This document shows positions 1-13,098 of a stretch of 64,000 nt of DNA, in pieces (positions within the stretch are counted from its first letter, which is position 1; every line of letters starts with the position of its first letter). The notes beneath the pieces are model-generated. The model ran no database searches, was not told the DNA's origin, and saw only the letters and a list, made by a program, of their open reading frames with translations. Source of the DNA: Poronia punctata (lineage: Eukaryota > Ascomycota > Sordariomycetes > Xylariales > Xylariaceae); NCBI GenBank assembly GCA_022579005.1, contig MU401533.1, positions 1 through 64,000 of the forward strand, written 5' to 3'. The translations under genes were made by a program, and so were the position numbers.

Positions 1-24
1 CCCCCCCCCCCCCCCCCCCCCCCG

Positions 25-95
<71 letters not shown>
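1..95. repeat. Poly-C homopolymer at window start
   Basis: Ninety-five bases of C interrupted by a single G at position 24, then GGG. A similar G tract of 53 bases beside an N gap occurs at 58456-58508, so this is either a real G:C homopolymer of this genome or a contig-edge artefact. Nothing coding is seen in it. Confidence 0.9.
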
Positions 96-97
<2 letters not shown>

Positions 98-2025
98 GAA
101 AGATATATCAAATGAAAGAAAACAGAAATCCATACAAATAACAGAACGCCCTTGCATTGTAAGACTCTTTTTAGTGAACCAGTATAGACCATAGACCTTT
201 TGTACAAGTGATGAAATGGCCCATACTGCCATATTAGATTTTTGTAGAACGTCTTTGCCGTTCCAACCTTTGCTACAGATCATCAATATCCTGCGTAGCA
301 TAAACAGCTCCTCCAACACGTGTATCCGAAACCCAACCTCAAGGCACTCATATTTTCACTAGTCTACTATGTCAGTGACCAGATAAAAGCTGACTCGGCA
401 GCAACAAGGATGACCTCTCAATGAGAATCCGTTGCTGGATTGCAATATACCTAGTAGGTAGGTTAGACTACTTTGCGGGGCTATTCGTGTCTCACGTCAT
501 AGGTTGGGGTGGTATTTTTATATTTAGACAGCATTATTTGATACGTGTAGATTAGAGTAGAAGTAGAAGTAGAAGTAGAACTTTGGGGGTTTGCTTGCCT
601 GAGGGGTAGGTAGGCGCAGCTGTTATATTTGATTATTTCACATCTTATAGTAGGTCTAAGGTAATGGATTAGTCTGTAAGCGTTTGTGTACGGGTATGGA
701 CTTGGTTGTAGGTTAGGGGTAAGTTATACAGTTGCACGCAAGACAGCTTAACATGACCTTGGAGCTGATCTCATTGAAGATCTAAGATTTAGTTGACACC
801 TCTCGCATTCTAGAGATACGTGTACAAGGAGATAGATACAGGACATGTATTTCCAAGATTAATAGTGATGTGTATAGATATTTAAAAGGGACTGAACTTG
901 ACTACCTAATTTGATATCTTTACCTAAAATACCTTATACACGTAGAACTGCGAGTGATGATTACTTCTTGACACTGATGATGTAATAGAAGATTCAACTC
1001 TTGAAACGTTTTTGTGTCGATGTTAGCAATGTATGGTCTAGGTGCATACCGATTAAACTTTGTGCAGAGCTTCTCCTTTGTTACCCTGGCACAAAACCCT
1101 TTCTAATCTAACGCTGTAGATGCAGAAAAATAAGGTTTTAGAAAGAAAGAAAAATGGTATTATAGGAGGAATAATGGTATAAAAAGTGTGCGCAAGTAGA
1201 TATTAACACGGAGATACAACTTGTAATTCTAATCTTTGCCACCTTGGAGTATTACGTCTACTTGCCTACCCGGCGTACGTAAATCCCAGCACAAACAGGC
1301 TGAGACTGTAAGTTTTGTGTATTAAGCAAGTACGTTTTAAGGTTTACAAGTAAAAGGCTTCTAGGTTCTTCCTTGGCTTTGCACCCACCTGTTGTGGTTG
1401 TAAAGAAACAGTGGCCGATTCTTTGAGTGTAGATGTTTATCATACGTGTTGTGATAGAGGAAGTGTTTCTAGGAGTCAAGGTGCAACGATGTAAGAAAAC
1501 GAGGGAGAAATGTACAGGTAGCCAAGGTGCGTAAGCCACACCAGATTTAAACATGGCATCCACTATAGCACCTAAATTCGGTAGCTACTTGTATCCACCT
1601 CAGACTCCAGACTCCAGACTCCAGAGGCCATCCTCCTTTACCCTCTTCTATCCCCGCTAATACGAGTAGAGGTTACTCCACCAGTAGCAACCTTAACCTA
1701 CAGTAGTGCAGCAACAAACCCACGTAGGTAGCGATAGCCCACGCCTCCCAATCGGGCCAAAGAGACTGCTACTGGACCACTGACCTCTCCTCATTCCTCG
1801 ACCTAACAATCCTTCAATCCAACCAGAGAACAAGCCTAGGTTAGCCCAGCCCAGCCAACCAGCCCATAACGAACGTCGCACTGCTGCTCTCAATCACGCA
1901 TTATTCCGATTTCGACCTGTACTCGACGAAGGCGGCTTCGACAAGACCGCTGCGAGCAGCTATTGGCGTCGATGAAGGAAATTAATATAATTCCTGAACG
2001 CATGTAGCTTCCCGCGATTTCTAAC
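96..2025. other. Intergenic region upstream of the histone demethylase
   Basis: No convincing gene on either strand; open frames are short and lack family signals. It holds two small direct repeats: an AGTAGA hexamer run at about 556-580 and three-plus copies of CAGACTC at about 1601-1626. The last 400 bases before 2026 are more GC-rich and should contain the promoter and 5' UTR of the + strand gene, but I see no clear TATA element. Confidence 0.6.
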
Positions 2026-5000
2026 ATGTCCGCTGAAGCGACAGCCGCCGTCATGGCGTCGTCTGCGCCGCTTGCCCCATCCACCGAGCCCGTCTCGCCT
2101 CTTCATGACCACGAGTCCCATATCGAAGAATGCAATGCCGACGACACTCAGCCCGTTACGAAACCCGATACCACAACCAACACCGCACAGGAATCCGCCG
2201 ACTATGAAAAACCCCAAAGCTCTCCTAAGCCCATGGGCTTGCATTCGCCACCTGACAGCAACAACGCAATGAAGCTCGATGATAGCGATGACTCTGAGCT
2301 TAGCGACGTCGAGGATCCCACTCTCGAATCCGGCCAAGCCGCTTTTACCCCCGCACATACCAGTCCCGAAGGCTCTCTCGAGGATGAGGATATCGGCGAA
2401 GTGGAACCTGACCACTGGGCCGGCGGCACCGTTCCAGTATTCAAGCCGACCATGCACCAATTCAAGGACTTCAAGAAATTCGTACGTGGCCATGGCGTCA
2501 AACCTGCCCAGTCGCTTCCTTTTTACCACTGCTTGTATTAACTCTGTTTTAAATAGATGGAAAAGGTCGACGCCTATGGAATGAAGTCCGGGATTATCAA
2601 GGTTATCCCTCCGCAGGGATGGAAAGATCAGCTACCCGCTCTCGATGACTTGGTGAAGCAAATCAGAGTCCGTGAACCCATTAAACAAGACATTATGGGA
2701 TCCAATGGCACCTACCGACAGGTGAACATTCTTCATCAGCGAAGTTTCAATTTGCGCCAGTGGCGGCAGCTATGCGACCAAAGCGAGCACCAACCCCCGG
2801 CGAGGCGAGGAGAAAGGCGCGCACAGGCGCCTCCCAAATCCAAGGCGACATCGTCTTCGACATCAGGCTCTAGGGGGCGAGAATCGGCCAACACGCGCTC
2901 CACAAGAGGTAGGAGGAGGAGAGGCAGGGGCCGGGGAGGTGGTGGATATACCGAGGAGCGGCCCATGACGCCGGTCTCACCCACCGCCACCGGTTCTGTT
3001 CTTGATTCTGTTGAAGAACTAGGCGATGATACTGATGATGATCCGATTCCTCGCCCCGTCGGTCGAATGGGTGGGCTGAGACAGGCCAAAGCGAAAGAGC
3101 AAAGCACATCAGCTAGACGCAAATATGCCCGTCGTGAGGCCTCTACTAAAATTGACGAGGAGGCCTTCAAGGACTTCGACTACCAAATGGATATCTCTGA
3201 TTACACGCCCGAGAGATGCGAAGAGTTGGAGCGCATATATTGGAAAACATTGACCTATGCTCCCCCACTATACGGAGCCGATGTGCTCGGCACACTTTTC
3301 GATGACAGAACGGAGAGCTGGAACCTTAACAAACTTCCCAACCTTCTTGACGTCCTCGGTACCAAAGTTCCCGGTGTGAATACGGCCTATCTATATCTTG
3401 GTATGTGGAAAGCCACATTTGCATGGCACTTGGAGGATGTGGACCTCTACAGCATCAACTACCTCCACTTCGGAGCGCCCAAACAATGGTATAGTATTTC
3501 CCAAGGAGACGCTCGTCGATTTGAAGCTGCGATGAAAAGCATCTGGCCAACGGACGCGAAGGCTTGCGATCAGTTTCTGCGTCACAAGGCCTTCTTAATC
3601 TCGCCTAGCCACCTCCAGCAATACTTCAATATCAAGGTCAACAAGTGTGTCTCATACCCTGGGGAGTTCGTGGTAACCTACCCCTATGGATACCACTCGG
3701 GATATAATCTTGGCTACAACTGTGCAGAAGCCGTCAACTTTGCCTTGGATTCCTGGTTGCCGATGGGCAAGATCGCAAAGAAATGCGAATGTGCCCAAGC
3801 CCAAGACAGTGTATGGATCGACGTACACGCAATTGAACGAAAGCTACGCGGTGAAGAGACGGAATACGAGGAAACAGAAGACGAGGAAGATGAGGAAGAC
3901 GAGGACGAGGAGGATGAGCCCGAGGTTGAAACGCGTACACCTCGGTCCTCCCACATCAAACTCACTGCGCCGGGACGTAAGCGCAAGAGAGCCGTGATTG
4001 ACAAGGGGGCGAAGAAAGTCAAGAAGATCCGGCTCCGGCTCAAGAGCCAGGTCGAACCCCCGTGTTGTCTTTGTCCGCACGATATACCCGCTCTGGAATT
4101 ACTGTCAACCGACGATGGTCGCAAAGCTCACCGTTTATGTGCACTCTACGGCGCAGAGACCTGGATCGAGACCATCGACGGAAAGGAAGTGGTTAACAAC
4201 GTTGGCAAGATTAGCAAGGCGCGGCTCGACTTGAAGTGCTTATTCTGCCGTTCCAAGAAAGGCGCGTGTTTCCAATGTGGCTACAAGAAATGCGCTAGGT
4301 CTTACCATGCAACATGCGCAGCAGCAGCAGGGGTCTTTGTTGAAGAAGCGGAAGTGCCCATTTTTGGAGAAGACGGGACGGAATACAAGGAACAGGCATT
4401 CGAGTTTAGTTGCCGGTTCCACAGAACGAAACGTGATCGGAGATTAGACGGGGACGCCTTGGACGACTGTCAAACGACGCGTCAAGCTGCGTCCGCATTG
4501 AAGGAAGACAGTATTTGTCAGTTCCAATACCACCGGGGCGACATTTTCGCCGGTATTGTTGTCGAGAACAGGGCGAGCGAACAGACTCTGGTCGTAGATG
4601 TCATGCCCAACGGGTACGAGAACCGAGCCATGTTGAGCGAGACAGGAATACTAACAGAATATAGGGACCGAGTCGAGGTGGAGTGGAAATGGCTACTTGT
4701 TCCAAACCCATCCGATCTGCGCCTGCCACACGCTTCTCCAAATGCTGTGCCAATGCCAACCTCGCGCAAAGCTAAGGATCTCATCAATGCCACTAGAAAG
4801 ATTGCGGAGGAACTTCCTCGTGCTGAGGAGCCGTTCGTAGAAGGCGGCTTTGTATGGGCCGAGTTCAACCATCATGAACTGGAGTCTAACAAAGCCCAAG
4901 CCAAGGTAGACTTAACCAAGGAGGATCAGATATGGTATTATTTGGGAAGGTATTCGACCGACGCCCGGCCACAGTACACCGATGATCCTCAAAGACGACG

Positions 5001-7625
5001 ACACAATTGCAAGAGCAACTTTCTGGACACTATTCCGCGTCCAGTCCCGCCCCCGCCCCCGCCGCGGAAGTCGTATGGCTCCACCTTTGCCGTACAGACG
5101 CCCGTTCCAACGCCTAAGACGGAGAAGCCATATCAATACAAGCCCAGAAATCCGGTTCCGACATCCTATATCCATTCTACCTTTACTCCCCAGCAATTCG
5201 CACCGCAGCCAGCATCATCCTTCACCACCCAGCAGTTCGAACCCAACAAAGTATCATTCCGTACCAGCGGCTCCAATAATACCCGAGTACCCGTTATACC
5301 TCCGGCTTTGTCGTTTTACAGGTTTCAGCCGCAGTACATACCACAAGCACATGCAGCGCAGCGTCCACAAGAAACGGCTGCCCAACCAAGTGCGGCTGCA
5401 CGGACACAGGTGCCACAGGTGTCACAGCATCCACAGCATCCACAGCATCCACCACACCAACAGCAACCACGCCTTGAACATTATCCGCAGAATATTCGCT
5501 ACATCCACCAGCATCAGCCACAACCAGAACACCGGAGCGCACAGGCAGAGCAAGAACAACCCCGGGCGCAATGGACGCAGCAGAAGCCAATAACGTTGTC
5601 TAATATTCAGCCGAAACAACAAGACGCACCACAGCCAACGTCGTATTACCCGACTCAAACTACGAACTCGGAACGCGGGCCATCAGAACAGCCGCCGTCG
5701 AGACCTAGCGCAACTCCGGATACTCAGCAGCCAAATGGTGCTCCTACCCCGTATAACGCTCCTGTGGTGATCAAACAGCAGCCGCATTCGCGAGGACCGT
5801 CTTTGCCGAGGGCAACGCCCAGTCGAGATGGCCATGGTCATGCACGGAACAAGTCTTCGGTCAGCAGCCATAGCAGCCGCTTTGGTTTAGGCTCGGGACA
5901 AAGGTTCGGCACGCCGCCTTCCTATGGGCATGTACGAGGCGATTCGTTGACAAAGTCACCTTTTAGTCATGGTTTCTCCCAACCGCCTGGCTTAGGCCCC
6001 TCACCGTCACCACAAAACGGTCAGTTATTCCAGGCACAAGCAAGGGCACGCTCCAGCTCGCAGGCATCCAACATTTCCCTCAACACACCTATGACGTCGT
6101 CTGCCATCCGACCTTCGTCTGCTTCAGCCCAAGCCCAGGCCCAGGCCCAGGCCCAGGCCCAAACATTAGCGGGCCACCTGCAGTCTGTCATTTCGTGCAA
6201 CCCGCCCAAAGAGCCGCGTCCGAGTGTGACCCAAAAGTATGCCTTCTTCCAAGTGCATCACAACAGGTTCGTTTCCCTATCCCAGTTTTAAAACTCTACG
6301 ATATATGGTTCTAATGCCCTATACCAGAGATTCAACCAAGTACAGGACCCCATATGCTCCATGGGGTGGTTTTACAAATGGTTACGAGGGTAATCTCCGC
6401 GCCCACTTGATGAAGACGCCCGACGCCTTATTCAGTGTCCGGAGGCAGTCCTTGGGGTTGGGTGGAATTGCCCCCTCCACAGCGACCGTCCCTCAACAGT
6501 CCGTTCCTGGTCCTCCTGTATTAGCAAAGAGCCCGTTCGATGCACCGATGCAGGCTACCTCTTCCGGTCCACATTGCTCGCCCGGCACTCCGCATGCTTC
6601 AGTGCAGGCTCCATGGACACAGTCAGCGCCACCGGCAGGCGCCCCGTCGTCAACGCCGAGTAACGAATCGGATAGGCGGTCTAGCTCGATCGGCAGCTTC
6701 GAAAATAGGAAGAACGACTTGACCAGAGAGACCGTATTACATTCTGAAGTACACCCAGCTATCCACGCTTCTTACTCGGCCTTGTTGCAGAACCGAAACC
6801 TGAAAGTTGAACCTCGAGCAGACGTCGGCAATAGCATGCAGTCACCGACGGCCATGACGCCATCGTCTACGGTTTCTCCCTATGGTCAACCTACTTCTGG
6901 GCAAATGTCACAGTTCAAGTCGTCAACGCCGATACCACCGCCGTCGATCCCTAAGTCGACTAGAGTATCTCAGGCCTCGTCAGGCCCCACTACTCCGGCT
7001 AAGACCGTGGCAACACCGACAAAGCAAACGTTTATACCTGCCCCTCGGCCATGGGAAACACTCCGCAAGACGCAGGTGTCTGTGAAACCAGCCGCGACAC
7101 AGCCAACACAGGTTATTCATCATACAAAACTAAACCCAACTCTAGCGACGCCCAGGTCTGCAACCCAGCCAACCTACAGCCACGCTGAGGCTTCGAGTGT
7201 GACTTCGATGCATCTACCTAATCGTGAAGTCCAGTCCAGTCAAGTTGTAAGCATGCCATTGTCACAAAATTTCTCGCACGACAAATTCTGACAGAGAGTA
7301 GGTGCAGTCTGACAGCTCTCGAGAGCTCACTATAAAACAGTCCGAATCAGATATCGCATCACATCCATCTTATGGCGTAGCGGGGCACTTGCCGCAGACC
7401 AACGCTCCAGATGCGGTGGATGCTACAAGGTTATATTCCTTGGCCGCCCTCGCCGAGGCACCGTTTATCACGTCTGCCTTCTCTGGAGAGAAGTCTACTG
7501 AACAGCCATGTTCAACGGCCAGAGCGCCCGAGTTGCCAGAGGTGTCTTGCGGTTCTATGGAGCTCGTCGAAAGTATAATCCGAAGCGCACAGCAGGCCAG
7601 CAATTCTTCCGTTCTCAATTTGTAA
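2026..7625 (+). CDS. kdmA: JmjN/JmjC/PHD histone lysine demethylase, KDM4 (KdmA/JHDM3) type
   Basis: Four exons: 2026-2481, 2557-6266, 6328-7246 and 7308-7625, giving 1800 aa. Introns are 75, 61 and 61 nt, and all phases match. JmjN lies at about residues 134-175 and is interrupted by intron 1. JmjC spans about 410-575 with the iron ligands H443 and E445 (motif HLEDVD) and H532 (YHSGYN). C489, H495, C562 and C564 match the KDM4 zinc site. An extended PHD follows at about 655-785, with CxxC/HxxC clusters. This makes it a nuclear Fe(II)/2-oxoglutarate dioxygenase; the family removes methyl groups from H3K9/H3K36, and Aspergillus KdmA has this architecture. The last thousand residues are Q/P/S-rich, low-complexity and probably disordered, with an AQ run near residue 1343. 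An acidic E/D run follows JmjC at about 580-610. Exon 4 is supported by an intron with a GTAAGC donor and a CTGAC branch site and by exact phase; without it the protein would end at 7291. Confidence 0.9.
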
Positions 7626-8913
7626 CTCTGAAAAGGGAGTTCAACAACCGCAATGACAGACGACATGCGACATTACGTTCAGGCGAAATCGGGTCTAAAG
7701 TTTACTCAAAAACGGTTATAAAGACTCAGCGAGACTCCGGGGCGTTTGACATCGGAACGAGCCCTTCAACGAACGAACAACCCTTATTTTACGGCATTTT
7801 CCGGCACGATACCCAAATTCATGTACAATACGGCTCTTTGGTCGGCTCAGTGGTTACAAAATTGCGATATGATCATAGGCCAATGAAGGGTTTACGAGGG
7901 GCTTGATTGAGGACTTTTGAAATGACGGGGAATTACCTAATGAGGCGCTTTTTCTGATGTAATACTAGGTATGCTTACAACTAAGTACATTCGTTTTCAA
8001 GGAGTATCTAAGGGGAGAGGCGTTTGGTAGGTACTTTTTATACACAGGATCGATCACCATCACGGTCAGGGGGTCACGTCACGGGGGGATACGGGTTCGG
8101 GTTCGGGTTACGGATCGGATCAGATCTCATCGCATCGTGTTGTTTTAAGTAGCAGATTATGGGCAGGGATTCTAGCTTAGCTGCTACACACTACCTTTTT
8201 ATGTATTGCCTTCTTTTTTTCTTTTCTTTTATCTCAAAGAACGAGAAACCGTTTTGATTTACGAAGTATTAAAATACATGTGTATTTTCGAACTCTTTTT
8301 GCATTCTATTACAAACAAGTCGTCAATAACATACCTGGTTTCCAATATCCTCGAGTCTAGTACCGTATGCCACTTTGTCTTCTACATTATACCTACCTAC
8401 CTACTTACTTAACAATCGTAAAATGGTAGGTATGTATAAATAAAAAGACATAGGTAGATAGATGTAAGGTACCAAGACCCAAATAATGATATCTCATATA
8501 TTGACAATATTTCAAGTATATATAAACACCATGGCTGTTCTCTCTTGATCAAATAAAGCATCAACCCCAAATCTACGCTAAAATCGGCCATGCATTTACT
8601 TTTTCCGCTCTCTGCCCCAAAGCTTCGACAAATAAAAACTCAATTCTTGTATATCCATACAATGATAATGTCCTGGTGCTATGTTATGGTGTGCCTGTCT
8701 ACAGCAGAAGAAAAAGATAAAAGTGAAGAAGAAAAAAAGGACAGAGAAAAAAGATATGGCAGTGTACATACAAAGTATAGGGTATCTTAGATTGGAAGGG
8801 AGCAACATATTTTGTGAAAGAACAAGGTGACGATGGGTACTTGAACACGCAACCAATGCAGGTCTCTACACTATTGGTGGCCAGCATACAATGCAAAACA
8901 AGAGGTTGATAAT
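7626..8913. other. Convergent intergenic region
   Basis: Holds the 3' ends of the + strand demethylase and the - strand Abp2 gene. Visible features are a GGGTTC run near 8095-8110, a pyrimidine tract near 8208-8232 and TACC repeats at about 8390-8412. Open frames here are AT-rich and short, and I support none of them. Confidence 0.6.
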
Positions 8914-11040
8914 CTAAAGAAGCCGGTGAGCATCCACGTCTGGTGTCCCCTTGAGGAGTCGTAATGCGTTCGCCTTGGCAACCGTCAAGCTGTCCAACCG
9001 CCGTATTGACGTGGCAGCCAAGTTTGCGTATTGCTGTTGCCAGTATTCGGCCGCCGGTTTGCCATCTGCAGGCATCTGGTCCTTTTCCAACGGCCCGTCG
9101 GGAATCTGGTGGCCGGGCTTCCATTTCGAATGCGGCACAGTCTCCGTCAGTGAAAAGGTGCCCCTGGTGCTCCCGTAGTGTAGATTCCATTTGCACAGGT
9201 ACTTTGTGTAATCGGGTCCGATCTCGAGCCGATGTACCACTCTTTCCGGTCTTATCATAAAGTGTCCCCCGACTAGGGCGGCGAGATTGATCAGAAATGC
9301 TTCTTTGGTGAGAGCTTGGTCCGCGATACTTTGGACCACTGCACGGACTAGGGCTACAACTTCGGCCACTGAAGGACGAGGTCCTGGCTCTCCATTCGGG
9401 TCGTACCATGTACAGGACGTCAAGGTGACAACAAAGACACTCTCGATTTCATCATGGTTGGTTTTGTCCGGACCGTCGATGTCGATCTTATCAGTTTGGG
9501 AAGGGTTGTCGGGATTCAGATACATAGAGGTCCGGTCCATGAGTCTATACCCTGGTTGGGGGCCGTTGTTCGGGTCGTTAGCTGCGTCATTGGCCGGGTT
9601 GTTGGATGATGCCCTCGTACCATCAACCGTCTCGCTGCCGCCTGCAGTATTCTGACCGTTCACCATGACCACAGGCGGCGGAGGGGTTGCAAGTCGCACA
9701 GGCCCGCCCGTCCTCTCTGGCACTTGGAGAGATAGCCGCCCTGGCCGGGCTGGACGAGAGTTGGTGGCAGATGTCGGCGTCGGTTCTGGCATGCTGGGTA
9801 TCGGCTCGGGCTCAGGTGGTGCCATGTGTTGTACCGGTGTAGGCGTACTGGTTGGGGGCGGATTGCTAAACATCATAGACTGTGGCCCACTCACGCTCCT
9901 CTCGGTGGACGGGAAGGCTGAAAGGGGCGTCTCGGGAGTACCGCGGAGCATTGGTGGCCTACCGCGAGCTTTGCCGCTGGCGGCTATGCCCGCACTTCTC
10001 CAAGCAGACGAAACTGCCTTTGCTCCATGGCGACGCCCCAAAGGCTTACTCTTGGGGCTGACGGCCGACCGAGGCTCTGCCGTGTCAGGCCAAAACGATC
10101 CCCTTGTTGTGGGTGTTATCGCAGAGTGGGGGTAGGCTGACATGGGCTCTCGCGGCATATCGTGATGCCAAGGGTATGCAGTTTCATGGCCCGGCAGGAC
10201 ACTGGACCTCGGGTCGACCGAAGGTGGGAATACAAAGGCCTGCCTCGAATCGGGATGGGCAGTCCAGGCATTATGCATATCGGGGCGAGACTGGTGGGCA
10301 TCGCCGTTGAAGGCCGGTGATTCGAGCCTCGGCCTTTGAGATGGCGACTTGCTCAAACCATCTTCTTCCGGTCGTTTCCTACCCCGTCGAGGCTTTATAT
10401 GGGGCAGCAAGGCACGCAATGCCATGTCATCTTCTGCCGCCACCCCATCACGGACTTCCTCGGCGACTGAATTATTGTTGTTGGGGATCTGTGTCCAATA
10501 CGGGTGTGGATTATCCAATAAGTAATCAAAGAAAGCATTCACGTGCATCGAGTGCATCCAACGCTACTCGGCAGTGTTGTAACGTCAGCAGCGTTCTTTG
10601 ACCATGAAAAGACAGACGGATAGAATACCTACTTTTAATCGCACGGCATACTGCTGGATCTTCTGAGAACTTTGGCCTTTGTCATGGTCCGGTGGCTCAA
10701 CCCCCAACTTAAGAGCCAACTCGGCCCAGGTCTTGATCTCTTTCTGGTGAAGCTTGACAATGAGCTCGTACAAGGTAAAAGTACTGAAACTTTTACCCTC
10801 GCTCTTGGGCGGTGTCCGAAAGGCTTCCCTCAACGCAGTTGTATCTACATCCAACGGCACGGCTGGATTGCAGTGGAGGATGAAGCTCACGTAGGCATCC
10901 TCGATGGATGCACTAGTCACCGACCTATTGGGCAGCATCGGCCGAACGCCGGGGGAGCTGGGAGTCGCATTGCCAGTCGAAGAGCCAGGTGTTATGTGGC
11001 TAACACCATGGACGCCAGGTTGCGGAGTGAGCGCCATCAC
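8914..11040 (-). CDS. abp2: ARS-binding protein 2 (Abp2) family DNA-binding protein
   Basis: Two exons on the minus strand, 11040-10633 and 10563-8914, separated by a 69-nt intron (donor GTAGGT). The product is 685 aa. The N-terminal conserved block at about residues 45-160 reads through the junction as AVRLK/RWMHSMHV and ends YWTQIP. I recognise this as the fungal Abp2 domain; S. pombe Abp2 binds replication-origin DNA. The middle (about 160-480) is P/S/G-rich with a basic stretch PRRGRKRP, a likely nuclear signal. A second conserved block at about 505-640 begins ESVFVVTLTSCTWYDPNG. Both exons are needed for the domain. Two ATGs are adjacent; I took the first. A CT-rich tract lies immediately upstream. 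The family assignment is from memory. A role in replication or chromatin is known only for the yeast relative and is inferred here. Confidence 0.82.
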
Positions 11041-11071
11041 TTCAGTGGGATGACCTGATCCGATCCGTCCT

Positions 11072-11099
11072 ACTCTCTCTCTCTCTCCCTCTCTCTCTC
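11072..11099. repeat. CT dinucleotide tract in Abp2 5' leader
   Basis: An almost pure CT run 32-59 bases upstream of the minus-strand Abp2 start codon. As GA on the transcript sense it could sit in the 5' UTR or core promoter. Function is unknown. Confidence 0.8.
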
Positions 11100-12999
11100 A
11101 CTGACTCTCACTTACTGCGTCTTGTATACCAGTATCCTGAGCCCCGAATCAAAATGGTTGACGGGCGATGGCAATCCCAACTGAGACAGATGGCGTGGTG
11201 TGAGGAAACAAAAATTTGCAACCAAGATGTTAAATTTTCAGATCATATCTTATACAGCACTGGTGTATTTGACGCTCCTTTCTTGACATTCGAACGTAGA
11301 TTGGTAGCAATTCTGCATCGCCTTGGGGCGCATCTCATCAAGGAAAAGGCCCTATCAATGAACAGATCTTGACTTGGGGCTGCGATGAAACAAGAGAAAC
11401 AAAAGATGATCGTAGCACCGGCTAAAAATGGCGTTGGGGGTCCAAACATGAGGGAGGGTTCACCGGCGGCAGGACCGTTTTAGACATCAAGGCTTGGTCG
11501 TTCAAGAAGACGTCCATCTAACCATGCCGGGCCAACATCCCTATTCAGGTTCAAAACTTTGAAACGGGTCAGATTTGTTCGCGTCGTGAGGGCCTTCTTT
11601 CACAGTTTAGTTTGATTGACAGATAAGTAGGTACTTACTTTCTTTGCGAGGCGTCCCTGCCTTCTGGGTCCCGTCACGATCAGATTGGGAAAGCAGAGGA
11701 GAAGATCTATTTTAGGAAACACGGTCATCACGTGAAGCAATCCCTGTCCTGAAACTGCCAACATACTGGTATTAGGTACTTGTTGTTACATAAGTATGTA
11801 TCTTTGAAACTTGGTTACGACAATCTTCCAGTGTCTGCACAGACTTGCAAGCAGTTCAATTAAATATTAATGAGCATTTGGACGCATTTTGACACAGAAC
11901 AACTATATTGTCGTAAGGGGTAAAGCTTGATTGCCAGTTGAGGGTCACTTTTAGCTTGACAGCACGGCGTGTCGTTTTGTCATGCATGCATACAGCCTAC
12001 AGGCGACCCTGAAGCACTTACATACCAGGCATACCCGTGCACGCAGGCGGATGTAAAAGAGTATTGTAAGAAAAAGCTGCAAGTGCTATTATATGAATTA
12101 GATGCCAGTCTTTGGGCAGTAATACTAATGTTTAAGCTTTCAAGGCCTTCATTTTTGGTTGGTACATATATGTTTGAGAAAGGAGAACCCGAACATAAGG
12201 GCAAGTAATCCCCCCTGTAAAGTCTTAGAACACAATACTTTTTAGAAAGGAATAGGCTTTTATATGATATTATTTCAAAGGTTGTATATAGCACATAAAA
12301 AAGCTCATACATATACACATATAGCCACGCTTGCAGTTACCTGTCTTGGCTGCCGAGCAACTACGTACATAACGCATCTCCTCCACGTAAAATATTTCAG
12401 CATCCAAGGTATCCTTGGGTGTTTTACAGTTGTTGAAATGTTGACACAAATTTTGTTTCCTCAAGGTAATAACCGACTGTCTAGTCTTCACCCTAAAACA
12501 AGATACTTCCATTCCTCTTATTCTCTGTTAATCAAGTTCCTAAAAATGGATCGTCATTCTTATACTCGTAGGCATAAGCATGTGAAAACAGAGGGGATTT
12601 CCCGGCATCTCTAGGGAGATTCAAGCGGGTTGGTCACAATTCTTGTTCCAGTGGAGAGGAGAGAATATAGCGCGGGGTTAATCGGTAACAACCCACCTGA
12701 AATCCTGGGGCCTGCCCTATGATGATACCTAACGATTGGTTAAGTTCGGTGGTACAGTGGGATGTATGTAGAGCATTTACCGGGAAAGTCCAACCCAATT
12801 CTGGGGGAAATCCGTCTACACCCGTTTCCAGTGATGTAATCGGACCTCGGCTTCTACAGAATGGATGAATGTCGAACACACACCATATCCAATACAAACC
12901 AAACCTTCAATTCACCACCCACCATTTTGCATATCTCTAATCTAGTCATGAGATATGTGAGGACTTTTTTTTTTTGGTTTCGCAAAACTTACTCAAAAG

Positions 13000-13019
13000 T
13001 ATAATATAATATAATATAA
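13000..13019 (+). promoter_or_regulatory. AT-rich pentamer run, possible TATA region of the carrier gene
   Basis: Four copies of ATAAT/ATAAC in tandem, ending 79 bases before the ATG at 13099. The position is plausible for a core promoter, but it may simply be a microsatellite. Confidence 0.35.
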
Positions 13020-13098
13020 CTTGCCCCCTTCTAAAGGTACTGAGGCATTCGTAACCAGCAAACGCCGGATAAAAGACGAATAACGAAGAAACACGACA

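Larger units (their letters stand above)
11041..13098. other. Divergent intergenic region, about 2 kb
   Basis: Lies between the start of Abp2 (-) and the start of the PMP47 carrier (+). It should hold both promoters. I see the CT tract at the Abp2 side, a TATAA-type pentamer run and an 11-T run at the carrier side, and nothing gene-like between. Short frames at about 11969-12208 and 12264-12614 lack coding character. Confidence 0.6.

Noticed and set aside
1258..1563. Minus-strand frame of 101 residues
   Set aside because: No family signal, unusual composition and no splice partners; regarded as chance.
7247..7291. Histone demethylase ending at 7291
   Set aside because: A GTAAGC donor at 7247, a CTGAC branch site and an AG at 7307 lead in phase into a further 105-codon protein-like exon, so I prefer the longer model.
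12264..12614. Plus-strand frame of 116 residues between Abp2 and PMP47
   Set aside because: Low coding character and overlapped by similar-sized frames on the other strand; regarded as chance.
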